Assembly: GCF_020387415.1 (NCBI RefSeq)
Contig: NZ_JAGWCB010000018.1
Location: 310,001 to 374,000 of the forward strand
Direction of reading: 5' to 3'
Source: Ideonella benzenivorans
GTDB lineage: Bacteria > Pseudomonadota > Gammaproteobacteria > Burkholderiales > Burkholderiaceae_C
Length of the DNA: 64,000 nt
Part shown: piece after piece, positions 41,612 to 51,700 of the stretch
Position numbering within the stretch: the first letter of the stretch is position 1
How the letters are laid out: each line of letters begins with the position of its first letter
The notes under the pieces: model-generated
What the model was told of the DNA's origin: nothing
What the model saw: only the letters and a program-made list of their open reading frames with translations
Database searches by the model: none
Program-made: the position numbers and the translations under genes

Positions 41612-42553
41612 GTGACTGCTTCCGCCCTGCTCGACGCCATTGCCCAGCTGCCCCCGCCGACCGGGGCGCAACGCCACTTCCACGGCCGCGGCGGCCGCTT
41701 CCCTGGTTGCGAACACTGGACGCTGGACGCCTACCCGCCCGTCTGGCTGCTCACCAGTTACCAGCCGGTGGAAGACGATGAGCTGGCCGCCCTGCAGGCG
41801 GCCTTCGCGCGCCGCTGGGCCGAGGTCGCCCCCGGCCAGCCGTTGAACCTGGTCTTCCAGCAGCGCGACGAGGTGCGGGCCCAGACCCGGCTGCTGTGCG
41901 GCAGCGTGCCCGAGCCGCACACCGTGGAAGAGCACGGCGCCCGCTACAAGGTGCACCTGCTGCGCGGCTTCAACCACGGCCTGTTCCTGGACATGGCCGA
42001 GGGCCGGCGCTGGGTGCGGGCCCAGGCCGAGGCCCAGCCGGGCCTGGCGGTGCTGAACCTGTTCGCCTACACCTGCGCCTTCTCGGTCGCCGCGCTGCGG
42101 GGCGGGGCCGGCCGGGTGGTCAATGTGGACATGGCCGCCGGGGCGCTGGGCATCGGCAAGGCCAACCACGCCCTCAACGGCCTGGGCGCTGGCGCCAGCT
42201 TCCTGCCGCACGACCTGTTCAGCAGCTGGGGCAAGGTGGGCCGCAGCGGGCCCTACGACCTGGTCATCGCCGACCCGCCCAGCTACCAGAAGGGCAGCTT
42301 CGTGGCCGAGAAGGACTACCCCCGGCTGCTGCGCCGCCTGCCGGACCTGCTGGTGCCCGGCGGGCGGGCGCTGCTGTGCCTGAACTCGCCCAAGCGCACC
42401 GAGGCCGAGCTGCGCGCCTGGGTGGCCGAGCATGCCCCCGCACTGCGCGTGACCGAACGCCTGCCCAACCCACCCGCCTTTGCCGACGCCGACGAGACGC
42501 GCTCGCTCAAGGTGCTGGTGGCGCAGCGCGTGGACGGCGCCCCGGCCGGATAG
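41612..42553 (+). CDS. class I SAM-dependent methyltransferase (RlmI/RlmK-like)
   Basis: A 313-residue methyltransferase with VLNLFAYTCAFSVAALRGGA (SAM loop), the acidic VNVDMA and the catalytic-type DPPSYQKGSF, the DPPxF/Y motif of rRNA m5C and m2G methyltransferases such as RlmI and RlmK. The N-terminal PUA part of RlmI is missing, so the protein is closer to the RlmK-C/YbiN-type stand-alone domain. GTG at 41612 is chosen; the frame runs up to 41564 without similarity. It is followed nine bases later by a GNAT gene. Confidence 0.85.
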   Translation: MTASALLDAIAQLPPPTGAQRHFHGRGGRFPGCEHWTLDAYPPVWLLTSYQPVEDDELAALQAAFARRWAEVAPGQPLNLVFQQRDEVRAQTRLLCGSVPEPHTVEEHGARYKVHLLRGFNHGLFLDMAEGRRWVRAQAEAQPGLAVLNLFAYTCAFSVAALRGGAGRVVNVDMAAGALGIGKANHALNGLGAGASFLPHDLFSSWGKVGRSGPYDLVIADPPSYQKGSFVAEKDYPRLLRRLPDLLVPGGRALLCLNSPKRTEAELRAWVAEHAPALRVTERLPNPPAFADADETRSLKVLVAQRVDGAPAG

Positions 42554-42562
42554 CATGGGCCG

Positions 42563-43111
42563 ATGAGCTTTCCCACGCTGGAGACCCCGCGCCTGCGGCT
42601 GCGCGAACTCACCCTGGACGACGCCCCGGCGCTGCTGGCCATCCACGGCGACGGCCCGGCCATGCGCTATTTCGGCACCGAGCCGCTGACCACCTTGGCG
42701 CAGGCCGAAGCGCTGGTGCACAAGTTCGCCGCCTGGCGCCAGCAGCCCCACCCCGGCGTGCGCTGGGGCCTGGAACGGTGCGCCGATGGGGCCCTGGTGG
42801 GCAGCTGTGGCCTGTTCGGCTGGAACCGCGACTGGGCCAAATGCAGCACCGGCTACGAGCTGGCCGCGAGCGCCCGGGGGCAGGGCTTGATGCGCGAGGC
42901 CCTGCGGGCGGCCTTCGACTGGGGCTTCACCACCATGGAGCTGCACCGCATTGAGGCCCAGATCCACCCGGACAATGCGCCCTCGCTGGCGCTGGCCGAG
43001 GGCCTGGGCTTTGTGCGCGAGGGCCGGCTGCGCGAGGCGGGCTTCTGGAGCGGGCAGCGCCACGACCTCTGGCAACTGGGTCTGCTGCGGACCGACTGGG
43101 CCCCCTGCTGA
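42563..43111 (+). CDS. GNAT family N-acetyltransferase (RimJ/RimL-like)
   Basis: A 182-residue enzyme opening TPRLRLRELTLDDAPALLAIH and containing VGSCGLFGWNRDWAKCSTGYELAASARGQGLMREALRAAFDW in parts, with the acetyl-CoA loop ARGQGLMREA and IHPDNAPSLALAEGLGF near the end. The substrate is unknown. It starts nine bases after the methyltransferase gene, so co-transcription with a likely rRNA methyltransferase may hint at ribosome modification; this is only a suggestion. Confidence 0.9.
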   Translation: MSFPTLETPRLRLRELTLDDAPALLAIHGDGPAMRYFGTEPLTTLAQAEALVHKFAAWRQQPHPGVRWGLERCADGALVGSCGLFGWNRDWAKCSTGYELAASARGQGLMREALRAAFDWGFTTMELHRIEAQIHPDNAPSLALAEGLGFVREGRLREAGFWSGQRHDLWQLGLLRTDWAPC

Positions 43112-43216
43112 ACGCGGGCGCCCCCGGGCACATCAGGCAGGTCCCCGGCCCGGTTTTCCGGGCTTTGCCCCGGGGCGGGGCGCCCAACACTGGCGGCACC
43201 GCGCGAGGAGACCGCC

Positions 43217-43642
43217 ATGAAGCTGCCGTTGTCACTCTGTGCCGGGCTGGCCCTGGCCCTGCCCGCCCACGCTGACCTGACCCCACTGGACACCCCGGCG
43301 CTGCGGGCCGTTGCAGGTCAGGCCGCCGCCCCCAAGCCCGCGCTGCCTAGCTTGGCGGCACTGGTGGCTTGGCTGCCCGACGGCAGCTTCAGCGACAGCA
43401 CGCTCGGCCCCGAGCAGTTCCTGGCCCAGCTGCGCCAGCACGGGCTCAACGACCTGCCCACCGCGCTGTACGACGGCCGGGACGTGACCCAGTGGGTCTT
43501 TGCCGACCACCCATTCGACCTCCGCCTGGACCTGGCCCAGTGGCTCGCGCCGCAGCCCACGCCCAGCCTGCGCCCCCTGGGCACGCTGAGCTTCAGCGGC
43601 CTGAACCTGGGCGGCACGGTGGTCTGGGTCTGGGGACACTGA
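43217..43642 (+). CDS. small exported protein of unknown function
   Basis: A 141-residue protein with a signal peptide (MKLPLSLCAGLALALPAHA). The mature region begins DLTPLDTPALRAVAGQ, like the L-x-x-V-x-GQ starts of several unassigned Burkholderiales secreted proteins, and ends in a hydrophobic strand FSGLNLGGTVVWVWGH. The family is not recognised. CGAGGAGA lies upstream of the ATG. A beta-rich periplasmic or surface protein is the most that can be said. Confidence 0.65.
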   Translation: MKLPLSLCAGLALALPAHADLTPLDTPALRAVAGQAAAPKPALPSLAALVAWLPDGSFSDSTLGPEQFLAQLRQHGLNDLPTALYDGRDVTQWVFADHPFDLRLDLAQWLAPQPTPSLRPLGTLSFSGLNLGGTVVWVWGH

Positions 43643-43689
43643 GCCGGGCAGGGACAATCCATGTCCCCGATCTCTTTGCGGAGCCCCGC

Positions 43690-43938
43690 GTGAAGCCCTA
43701 CACCATCGAAGTCCAGCGTCTGAAGTCCATCCGGCACGACCACCACGGCCTCATCGAAGTGGCCCTGGACGCCCTGGTGACGACCCGACAGCCCACGCGC
43801 GACAGCGAGGACGGCGTGCCGTCGAGCTGCCTGAGCCTGCCGGTGGAGCATGCCCGCACCCTGGTGCTGCTGCTCAAGCAGCAACTGGCCGAGCTGGACA
43901 AGCTGAACCCGCGCAGCCGGCGCTCCGGCCGGGCCTGA
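43690..43938 (+). CDS. small hypothetical protein (82 aa)
   Basis: Starts at GTG 43690. The sequence KPYTIEVQRLKSIRHDHHGLIEVALDALVTT followed by LSLPVEHARTLVLLLKQQLAELDK is shown in parts: an N-terminal beta region and a C-terminal helix. No family recognised. Codon usage is like its neighbours and the frame is closed cleanly before the convergent DUF554 gene, which supports a real gene. It could be longer if an upstream start inside the previous gene is used. Confidence 0.55.
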   Translation: MKPYTIEVQRLKSIRHDHHGLIEVALDALVTTRQPTRDSEDGVPSSCLSLPVEHARTLVLLLKQQLAELDKLNPRSRRSGRA

Positions 43939-43947
43939 CGCCCGGCG

Positions 43948-44664
43948 TCAGCCCAGCAGGCGGCTCCAGAGCGCCGACAGCGGCATGGCCAGCGCCAGGG
44001 CCGGCAGCATGTTGGCCACCGGAAAGGCCTGCAGCCCGCAGATGCGAAAGCCGGTGGCCAGCAGCAGCGCCCCGCCCGTGGCGGAGAAATCCGCCTGCAT
44101 CGCCGGCGTCACCAGCGGCAGGATCAGCACCGCCGCCGCGGCCAGGCACAGCTGGATCGCCAGCTGCGGCAGTGCGATGACCGCCACCGCGTAGCCCAGG
44201 CCGGTCGCGAAGATGGCGGCCGTGAAGAAGTCCAGGAAGGACTTGGTGATCAGCAGCGTGGCGTCGCCGGTCATGCCTTCCTGCATCGAGCCAAACACGC
44301 CGATGCCGCTGGCACAGAACAGCACCGTGATGGCGACAAACTTCTCCAGGAACTGCGCCTGCGACATGCCCGAGGGGGCCGGGGTCACCCGCTCCACCAG
44401 GCGCTTGGCCAGACCGGCCACCGTGCCAATGCCGCGCTCCAGGTAGACCAGCTCGCCGACGATGGTGCCCAGGATGACTGACAGCACCATCACCGGCAGG
44501 TGCGCCACCTTCTGGATCAGCACGACGGACATCGCCATCGCGCACAGGCCGAAGATCTGTGGCAGTGTGGCGCACAGCCGCTGTGGCAGACGCCGGGCCA
44601 GGGCCGCCCCGCCGATCGCACCCAGGAAAATCGCGCTGCTGTTGAGAAAGGGACCGACGATCAT
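43948..44664 (-). CDS. DUF554 family membrane protein
   Basis: A 238-residue integral membrane protein with about seven hydrophobic segments, opening MIVGPFLNSSAIFLGAIGGA and including SGIGVFGSMQEGMTGD and ALLLATGFRICGLQ, the characteristic DUF554 (YdfK-type) pattern. It is conserved in many bacteria with no established function. Convergent with the 82-aa gene (nine bases apart) and divergent from the outer-membrane candidate at 44834. Confidence 0.92.
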   Translation of the reverse strand: MIVGPFLNSSAIFLGAIGGAALARRLPQRLCATLPQIFGLCAMAMSVVLIQKVAHLPVMVLSVILGTIVGELVYLERGIGTVAGLAKRLVERVTPAPSGMSQAQFLEKFVAITVLFCASGIGVFGSMQEGMTGDATLLITKSFLDFFTAAIFATGLGYAVAVIALPQLAIQLCLAAAAVLILPLVTPAMQADFSATGGALLLATGFRICGLQAFPVANMLPALALAMPLSALWSRLLG

Positions 44665-44833
44665 GACGCGGCTCGGCCCGCGTCGTCGTGAGGGAAATGC
44701 ATGGCCGGATTTTGCCCCTGTGAGAATATTTCTGCTGGCGGCCCGCCGAGCCAGCCGGCCGCCCCTGCCGGCGCACGGTGCTAGCCTTGCCCGCCTGAAC
44801 CAACACCGCGATCACGCTCAGGGAGGGAGCAAC

Positions 44834-46357
44834 ATGGTGAAACGACGGCCGGCCGTGGTGGGCTTGGGCCTTCTGGGGCTGCTCGGGTCTGCCGCGACCC
44901 TGGCCCAGGAGGCCCCCACGCCCACCCCCAGCAGCCCCCTGCAGAGCAGCAGCGCGCTGATCGCGCTGGACTACCAGGTGATCCGGGTGCCCGGCGATGA
45001 AGCCATCGACCTGACTGGCTTCCACGTGTACCAGCGGGCCACCGACTGGCTGTACCTGGGCGCCGGCGTGTACGCCCCACTGGCGCGCGGCGCCTATGGC
45101 GGCTTCACCGCCTTCGATGTGGGCGCCCATGTGCGGCAGCGGTTGGGGGGCCCGTGGCTGGCCACCGCGGGCGTGTCCGGCGGCGGTGGTGGTGGTGGCC
45201 GCAGCATCGAGCAGAGCAAGCTGCTGTCCGGCTCGGGGGGCTTCTACAAGGCCTATGTCGGGCTGGGCTACGACTTCGGCCGCTTCTCGGTCGGCGCCAA
45301 CATCGCCAAGATGAAGTTCAGCCATTCGGCCATCGACGGCACCCAGGCCAACGTCTTCCTGGAGATCCCGTACAGCTACCTCACCGGGCCCTTCGCCAGC
45401 CAGGGCCAGGCCCTCGCCCCCGACGACGCGCAGCGCGCCACCGCCGAGACAGGCGAGAACATGCTGACGCTGGTGGCCGACAACTTCATACAGATTCGCC
45501 CCCAGGGGTCCTTCAAGGGCCGGCTGGGCGTGGCCGACCTGCAGTACGCACACTTCATCGCCCCCGACACCTACTGGTACGCCGGCCTGGGCGTGGGCTA
45601 CCACGGCCTGCCGCTCTACAACCAGGTGCTGGGCGGCCTGGGTCAACGGCTGCGCCTGTCGCCCCGCACCCGTCTCTATGCCCAGCTGGGGGTCGGCTCG
45701 GGCGGCTATGCCCCCGAGAAGATCGACACCGATGCCGGGCTGCTGGTCTATCCCAAGCTGTCGGCCGAATACCTGCTCACGCCGGACTGGGGCCTGTCCC
45801 TGTCCGGCGGCTACTTGATGGCGCCCAAGGGCTCGTCGAAGAACGTCACCTACGGCCTGGCCCTGACCCATCACCTGGGCGGCCCACGCGGCGGCTGGGG
45901 CGACAGCTTCAGCACGCCGACCTACCAGGCCTTCCGCATCGGCCTTTTCCAGCAGACCGAATTCCAGGTGCGCTACCGCGACACCGACCGGGGCACGCTG
46001 CGGATGGCGGGCGTGCAGGCCGACGCCATGCTCAACGCGCACTGGTACCTGCCGCTGCAGGCCGCGGTGGCGTACAGCGCCTACCTGGGCTATCCCGGTT
46101 ATGGCGAACTGCTGGCCGGCATCGGTGTCCAGACGCCGGCCGCTCCGCTGCAGGCCTTTGGCCAGCTGATGGGCGGCACCAACGTGCATGGCCCGGCCGT
46201 CAAGGCCAGCGCCGGTCTGCGCTACACCCTGAACGACCGGCTGGCGCTGAACCTGAATGCCGGCCGCACCGAGGCCCGCAGCTCGTCCGGCCAGCATTTC
46301 AGTGCCAACAGCGTGGGGCTGGGGGTGGATTACCTGCTGGCGGTGCCGGTGCGCTGA
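44834..46357 (+). CDS. exported beta-rich protein, probable outer membrane beta-barrel
   Basis: A 507-residue protein with a signal peptide ending TLA-Q and alternating aromatic/glycine beta strands throughout (FHVYQRATDWLYLGAGVYA, KAYVGLGYDFGRFSVGANI, YWYAGLGVGYHGL, YLMAPKGS). It also has a run of seven glycines at about residue 115. The C-terminus LGVDYLLAVPVR lacks the usual terminal Phe. I recognise no family; a surface barrel, possibly of two 8-strand halves, is inference. GGGAGG precedes the ATG. It leads the small gene at 46367. Confidence 0.75.
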   Translation: MVKRRPAVVGLGLLGLLGSAATLAQEAPTPTPSSPLQSSSALIALDYQVIRVPGDEAIDLTGFHVYQRATDWLYLGAGVYAPLARGAYGGFTAFDVGAHVRQRLGGPWLATAGVSGGGGGGGRSIEQSKLLSGSGGFYKAYVGLGYDFGRFSVGANIAKMKFSHSAIDGTQANVFLEIPYSYLTGPFASQGQALAPDDAQRATAETGENMLTLVADNFIQIRPQGSFKGRLGVADLQYAHFIAPDTYWYAGLGVGYHGLPLYNQVLGGLGQRLRLSPRTRLYAQLGVGSGGYAPEKIDTDAGLLVYPKLSAEYLLTPDWGLSLSGGYLMAPKGSSKNVTYGLALTHHLGGPRGGWGDSFSTPTYQAFRIGLFQQTEFQVRYRDTDRGTLRMAGVQADAMLNAHWYLPLQAAVAYSAYLGYPGYGELLAGIGVQTPAAPLQAFGQLMGGTNVHGPAVKASAGLRYTLNDRLALNLNAGRTEARSSSGQHFSANSVGLGVDYLLAVPVR

Positions 46358-46366
46358 GCCCACGCG

Positions 46367-46729
46367 ATGCAGCAGCTCTACGTCGCCTCCCTGCTGGCCA
46401 ACTTCTTCGAGGCCGGCGGGTCCATCCAGGTGCTGCTGGGCGACATGGACCGCGCGCAGTACGAGGCCTCGCGCCTGGCCCGGCCCGAGATCGAGCGCCA
46501 CCTCAAAACCATGGCCGACAGCGCCCAGGCCCTGCCCGAGGAGGTGCGCGCCCAGATGCCCAAGGTGGACTGGCCCGCCTGGGCGGCGCTGGCCACGCTG
46601 GTCCCGCCGCGCGACGAAGCTGCGCGGGCCCGGGTGTGGACGGTGCTGTCCACCTGGCTGCCGCCGGCCGGGCTGGAACTGCGGCGCTACCGGGCGCGCT
46701 TGCCCGGCCTGTGGGCGTTCAGCCCCTGA
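46367..46729 (+). CDS. hypothetical protein, weakly HepT/DUF86-like
   Basis: A 120-residue, largely helical protein. The stretch RHLKTMADSAQALPEEVRAQMPKVDW (parts, about residues 43-68) recalls the HepT-like toxin/DUF86 pattern in which a helix is followed by LPxExRxxxPxxPW, but the RNase motif Rx4HxY is missing and no antitoxin nucleotidyltransferase adjoins it. It starts ten bases after the outer-membrane candidate and is probably co-transcribed. The HepT resemblance may be chance or an inactive relic. Confidence 0.55.
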   Translation: MQQLYVASLLANFFEAGGSIQVLLGDMDRAQYEASRLARPEIERHLKTMADSAQALPEEVRAQMPKVDWPAWAALATLVPPRDEAARARVWTVLSTWLPPAGLELRRYRARLPGLWAFSP

Positions 46730-46747
46730 GTCGCACCGGCCGACAGG

Positions 46748-48337
46748 TCAGCGCCCAGCCGGGGCGGAAGGGTGGCCCAGTGTGAAGACGCTGACGGCCT
46801 CGGTCAGCCGCGTGGCCTGACCGCGCAGGCTTTCTGCGGCGGCCGCGCTCTCTTCCACCAACGCGGCGTTCTGCTGGGTCATCTGGTCGAGCTGCTGCAC
46901 CGCGCTGTTGACCTGCACGATGCCTTGCGACTGCTGTTCGGCGGCCCCGGAGAGCTCGTTGATCAGCTGGCTGACCTGGTGGATCTGCGAGACGATCGCC
47001 CCCATCGAGGTCCCGGCGGCATCCACCTGCCGCGCGCCGATCTCGACCTTCTCCACGCTCACACCGATCAGTCGCTTGATCTCCCGCGCGGCTTCGGCCG
47101 AGCGGCCGGCCAGGCTGCGCACCTCGCTGGCCACCACCGCAAAGCCACGGCCTTGCTCACCGGCCCGGGCCGCTTCAACCGCCGCGTTCAGCGCCAGGAT
47201 GTTGGTCTGAAAGGCAATGCCGTCGATCACGCCGATGATGTCGGCAATGCGCTGGGACGAGGTGGTGATGTCCTGCATGGTGTGGACCACCTCGGACATC
47301 TGTTCGCCGCCCTGGGCCGCCGCCGCCGAGGCCTGGGTGGCCAGCTGGTCGGCATGGCGGGCCGTGTCCGCGCTGCTGCGGATGGTGCCGGCAATCTCCT
47401 CCATCGACGAGGCCGTCTCCTGCAGGTTGCTGGCCTGCTGCTCGGTGCGCTGGCTGAGGTCGGCGTTGCCGGTGGAAATCTGGCTCGACGCGGTGGCGAT
47501 GCTGTCGCTGCCGCTGCGGATCTGCTCGACGATGGTGGCCAGGCTGTGCTGCATGCTGCCCAGCGAGGCCAGCACGCTGCCATGCGGCGCCTGCGCAGCG
47601 GCCGGCAGCGGGCTCAGATCACCATCGGCAATGCGCTGCGCCATCGCCCCCAGCGCGGCAGGCTCGGCGCCCAGCGCCTGGCCCAGGCGGCGCGAGAGCT
47701 GCAGTGACAAGACCACCCCCGCCACCAGCGACAGCAGGATGGCGCCGAGCGTGACCCGCTGGGCCAGCGCGTAGTCCGCGGTGCTGCGGGCCTGCAACTC
47801 GGCATTGCGGTTGGTCTGGTAGGTCACGATCTGGCTGATGGCATCCTGCAGCGCCTGCATGGACGGGCCGCTGTGCTCGGTGAGCCAGCGGCCCGCCTCA
47901 TCCCGCTGCCCCTGTTTCACCAGCTCCGCGAAGCGCTGGAACTCCGGCACGGCCCGCTTGTCGTTGATCTCATAGACGGCATCCACCAGACGGGACGCCT
48001 CCGCATCGTCGCGGTAGCGCTGGCGCAGCTCCTCACGGCCCTTTAGAAAACGCTGCAGGGCGGTGTTGATGCGCTTCATCGTGGCCTGGATGGCCGCAGG
48101 GTCGGTGATCACCATGGTGGTCATGATCGACTCCACCCCGATGTGCACCTGGACCGACACATCCTGGGCCAGGGCGAGCTTGACCCCGGCATCGCTGACC
48201 AGATCATCCAGGTTCTGGTGGGTTCGCTGCAGGTGCCACAGCGCAATGCCCCCGCTCAGGGCACACAACAACGTGAGCAGGCCAAAAGCGGCCATCAACT
48301 TGATGCGCAGGGGCAGCTGGTCAAACTTTGAGGTCAT
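46748..48337 (-). CDS. methyl-accepting chemotaxis protein
   Basis: A 529-residue chemoreceptor: N-terminal transmembrane segment (LMAAFGLLTLLCALSGGIAL), a periplasmic four-helix-bundle ligand domain (about residues 35-185), second membrane segment (VTLGAILLSLVAGVVLSLQL), HAMP-like region and a signalling domain with the hairpin tip IIGVIDGIAFQTNILALNAAVEAARAGEQGRGFAVVA, shown here only as the family marker in parts. ATG at 48337 is placed at the membrane segment's cytosolic side. No che genes lie nearby, so it is an orphan receptor. Confidence 0.94.
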   Translation of the reverse strand: MTSKFDQLPLRIKLMAAFGLLTLLCALSGGIALWHLQRTHQNLDDLVSDAGVKLALAQDVSVQVHIGVESIMTTMVITDPAAIQATMKRINTALQRFLKGREELRQRYRDDAEASRLVDAVYEINDKRAVPEFQRFAELVKQGQRDEAGRWLTEHSGPSMQALQDAISQIVTYQTNRNAELQARSTADYALAQRVTLGAILLSLVAGVVLSLQLSRRLGQALGAEPAALGAMAQRIADGDLSPLPAAAQAPHGSVLASLGSMQHSLATIVEQIRSGSDSIATASSQISTGNADLSQRTEQQASNLQETASSMEEIAGTIRSSADTARHADQLATQASAAAAQGGEQMSEVVHTMQDITTSSQRIADIIGVIDGIAFQTNILALNAAVEAARAGEQGRGFAVVASEVRSLAGRSAEAAREIKRLIGVSVEKVEIGARQVDAAGTSMGAIVSQIHQVSQLINELSGAAEQQSQGIVQVNSAVQQLDQMTQQNAALVEESAAAAESLRGQATRLTEAVSVFTLGHPSAPAGR

Positions 48338-48403
48338 CGCTGAACAGGAAGAGGTCAAGGCAAAACGTCCACACAGGCCTGCGCCTGTGCCGGACGACAT
48401 TGC

Positions 48404-48730
48404 TTGAAACATCGACCTTTCCCTCGCAGACTTAAAACATCAGCGGCATGTTTTTCCATTGACCTGCTCCCCCCAGGCCGTGCCAAGTTCTGGTGGTGGG
48501 CGCTCTTCTGCCTGCTGGGCGGCTTGATCCTGGGCGTGATCAGCCACAAGCTGTCCGCGATCTTTTCCCTGGCCACCCTGGTGCCGTACCTGGCCGTGGC
48601 CGCGCGCCGCCTGCATGACACCGACCGCAGCGGCTGGCTCCAGCTCGTCGGCCTGATTCCGTTTGTCGGCTGGCTTGTTTTGATCTATTGGCTTGCCCAG
48701 GAAAGCAAAAGCGGCAGCCGGTGGGCGTGA
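48404..48730 (+). pseudogene. DUF805 membrane protein, apparently shortened at the N-terminus
   Basis: The frame from a TTG at 48404 gives 108 residues with two or three hydrophobic helices (WALFCLLGGLILGVIS; LVGLIPFVGWLVLIYWLA) and the DUF805 marker VAARRLHDTDRSGWLQLVGLIP. Complete DUF805 proteins begin with a Gly-Arg-Ala motif preceded by about 20 residues; here GRAKFWWW is present but upstream sequence is unrelated and there is no ATG or good ribosome site. It is probably a decayed gene or one with an unusual start. It ends 14 bases before the convergent hsdR stop. Confidence 0.55.
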
Positions 48731-48743
48731 GAGGTACCGGCGC

Positions 48744-51700
48744 CTAAGCTGCCCACTTCCGACCCCGGATGGCGTACTCCACCATCAGGTCGTACACGTT
48801 GTCGCACTTCTGCTTGAATGCGGTGCGGTCGTAGGTCTCGGGCAGGTCCTGGTCGAGCACCCGCTCGATCTCGGCCCGCACCTGCTTTTGCGTCTGGGCG
48901 TTCATGTGCCAGCCCTGCACCAGCACCTTGGGTTGCTCGGCCACCAGGCGCTGTAGCAAGTGCTTGGCCGCCAGCTTCACACGCTGGGTTTCGTCCTGGG
49001 TGAGGGCGTCCTTCTTGAGCAGGTCAAAGATCTCGAGTTCGTCTTCGGTCAGCCCTTCCCGGATGGCCCGCTCGGCTTCCTCTTTGAGTGACTGTGCGAA
49101 GGCGGTCAGCTCTTCGTAATAGTTCTCTGTGGCGGTGGCGCCTGAGTTGTAGGTGTCGATCACCTTCTGCAGCCGCTGCACGAAATCGCCCCGCGTGCTG
49201 TTCTGGGCCAGCATCTCGGCCAGCTTGCGCTGCAGAAAGGCCTGCAGGTCCGCGATCTCGATGTTCTTGTAGGGGGCCCGCTGGAATTCTTCCCGCAGCT
49301 TCTCGACATTGACCTTGCTGAGGTCCCAGGCCTTGCCGCGCTGGACGATCTTGAACTGGGCTTCGAACTCCTTGGCCGCCAAGACCTCGGCCTTGTCCAC
49401 CACCACGCTGGCGTCCATCAGGGCCTCGAGGCGCTGCACGGCGTTGTCGATGTCGGCCTGCTCGACGATGGCATCCATCACCCCGCGCAGGAACTGGAAG
49501 GCCGACACCACCTGGCTCTTGCCCTGCCCCAACACCTCCGGCTTGCACGCTTCGTACAGCGAGGAAATGGTGTTCTCGTAGACATTGAAGGACTTGCGCT
49601 GCTCCTCGCTGGCCAGCAGCGTGTCCGCAAAGCCGTTGAACCGCCCCAGCTTGGTGAACACGTCGCCGCTGTCCAGGGCTTCATGCAAGGCCACCCCCTG
49701 GGTGTGGCAGAAGGCGAAGCCCTGTTCGATGGCCTCGTCCAGCAGGGCAAAGAGCTGGCTCTTGTCCTGCACAGGCAGCTCTTCGTCGTCCGGCCCGGCC
49801 GCGTAGTCGCGCAGGGCCTTCTTCATCCGTCGGAAGACGTTGTAGTAGTCCACGATCTCGCCATGGCGCTTGGCCACACCGTGGATCTCGTGACCGGTCA
49901 CCCGGTTGGCCCGCGCGATGGTCTGCATCAGCGTGTGGCCCTGCATGGGCTTGTCCAGGTACAGCGTGCTCACCGTGGGGGCGTCAAAGCCCGTCAGCCA
50001 CATGGCGCAGACAAACACCAGCTGCAGCGGGTGTTCCGGGTCCTTGAAATTGAACTCGATGTCGTGGCCATGGGCGTCCAGCGCGTTCATGCGCTGGCGG
50101 TGAGGCTTGATGTCGAGGTTCTTCTTGGCGAACTTCTCTTCCTCGCCCGCTTCCTCGCTGACGATCACCGCCATCTGCGCCGTGCTCATCCAGGCCTTGA
50201 GCTGCTTCAGGCGCTGCCGCTCCACATCATTCTGCGTGGCCGTGATGCGCCCGTTCAGCGCCTTGATCTCCGCCTTCCACAGGGCCTGCACCTTGTCGTA
50301 CATGGTCACAGCGGTGAACTTGTCCACCGAGATGACGATGCCCTTGCCCAGGTAGCCTCGGCGAGGAAAGTGGAAGACGATGTCGCGGGCAATGGTCTCG
50401 AGCCGGTCGTCCACCTTGATGACCGCCATCTCCTGGGCGAAGCGCTTTTCCAGCTTGGCCTGGGCCGGCTCGTCCAGGTTCTCGTCCTCCAGAATCTCGG
50501 CGAACTCCTCGCTCAGGTCGTCGTTCTGGATCAGCACCTCCGGCACGCGCTTCTCGTAGAACAGCGGCACGGTGGCGCCGTCTTCCACGCTCTGCTGGAA
50601 GTTGTACTCCGACACGTAATCGCCGAACCAGGCGTTGGTCTTGCGTTCCTGGCCCAGCAGCGGCGTGCCGGTGAAGGCCAGGAAGTTCGCGTTCGGCAGG
50701 CCGGCGCGCATGTTCTCGGCGAGGCCCGCGTACTGGGTGCGGTGCGCCTCGTCCACGATGACGACGATGTCGTCGCGGTCGGACAGCAGCGGGTAGTCCT
50801 TGCCCTTCTCGAAGCGGAACTTCTGGATCAGCGTGAACACGACGCGCTTGTTCTTGCCCAGCATCTCGCGCAGTTGGGCGCTGCCCTTGGGCCGCACATC
50901 GTCCGTGGGCGCCACCACGCCGGTGTGCAGGAAGTTGCGGTAGATCTGCCCGTCCAGGTCATCCCGGTCGGTCACCACGACGAAGGTGAAGTTGCCGGTG
51001 AGCTTGCGGAAGATCTTGCGCGTGTAGAACACCATCGAAAAGCTCTTGCCCGAGCCCTGGGTGTGCCAGAACACGCCGAGCCTGCCGCCCAGCTCGCGCC
51101 GGCGCTGGAACTGCGCGAAGGCGTTGTTCACCCCGATGAACTGGTGGTTCTGCGCGATGACCTTCTGCGTCTCGCGGTAGAACACGCAGAAGTTCTCCAC
51201 GTAGTCCAGCAGCCGCTCGGGCGTCAGCAGACCCAGCACCGCCCGTTCCACGCTCAGGCCCTGGGCGGCAATGGCCGGGCGGTCCAGCTTTTCCTTCTCG
51301 TCGTCCACCCGCAGCCAGGTGAAGAAGTGCTCCCATTGCGCGGTGATGCTGCCCAGCCGGGTCTCGATGCCATTGCTCAGCAGGCACAGCGCGTTGGCGG
51401 TGAAGAGCTGCGGGATCTCGGCCTTGTAGGTGGTCAGGTTGTCGTCGAAGGCCGCGCGCAGCTTCACGTTGCTGTTCTTCAGCTCGATGAACACCAGGGG
51501 CAGGCCGTTCACGTACAGCAGCACGTCGGGCCGGCGGTAGCCAAGCTCGCCGCGCACCCACAACTGGCTCACCGCCAGGTAGTGGTTGCGGCCGCTGCGC
51601 GGGTCATGCGCCTCGAAATCGATGACCTTCAGCCGCTCGGTCACCGTCTGCCCCACCTGCGGCCCGGCCTCGGGCTTGTAGCTCACCGGCACGCCGTCGC

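Noticed and set aside
43874-46501. An 875-codon minus-strand frame across 44-46 kb
   Set aside because: It runs antisense to the signal-peptide-bearing barrel protein and in a different frame from the DUF554 gene, which has clear membrane helices.
46367-46729. An active HepT toxin
   Set aside because: The catalytic Rx4HxY motif and a neighbouring nucleotidyltransferase antitoxin are absent.
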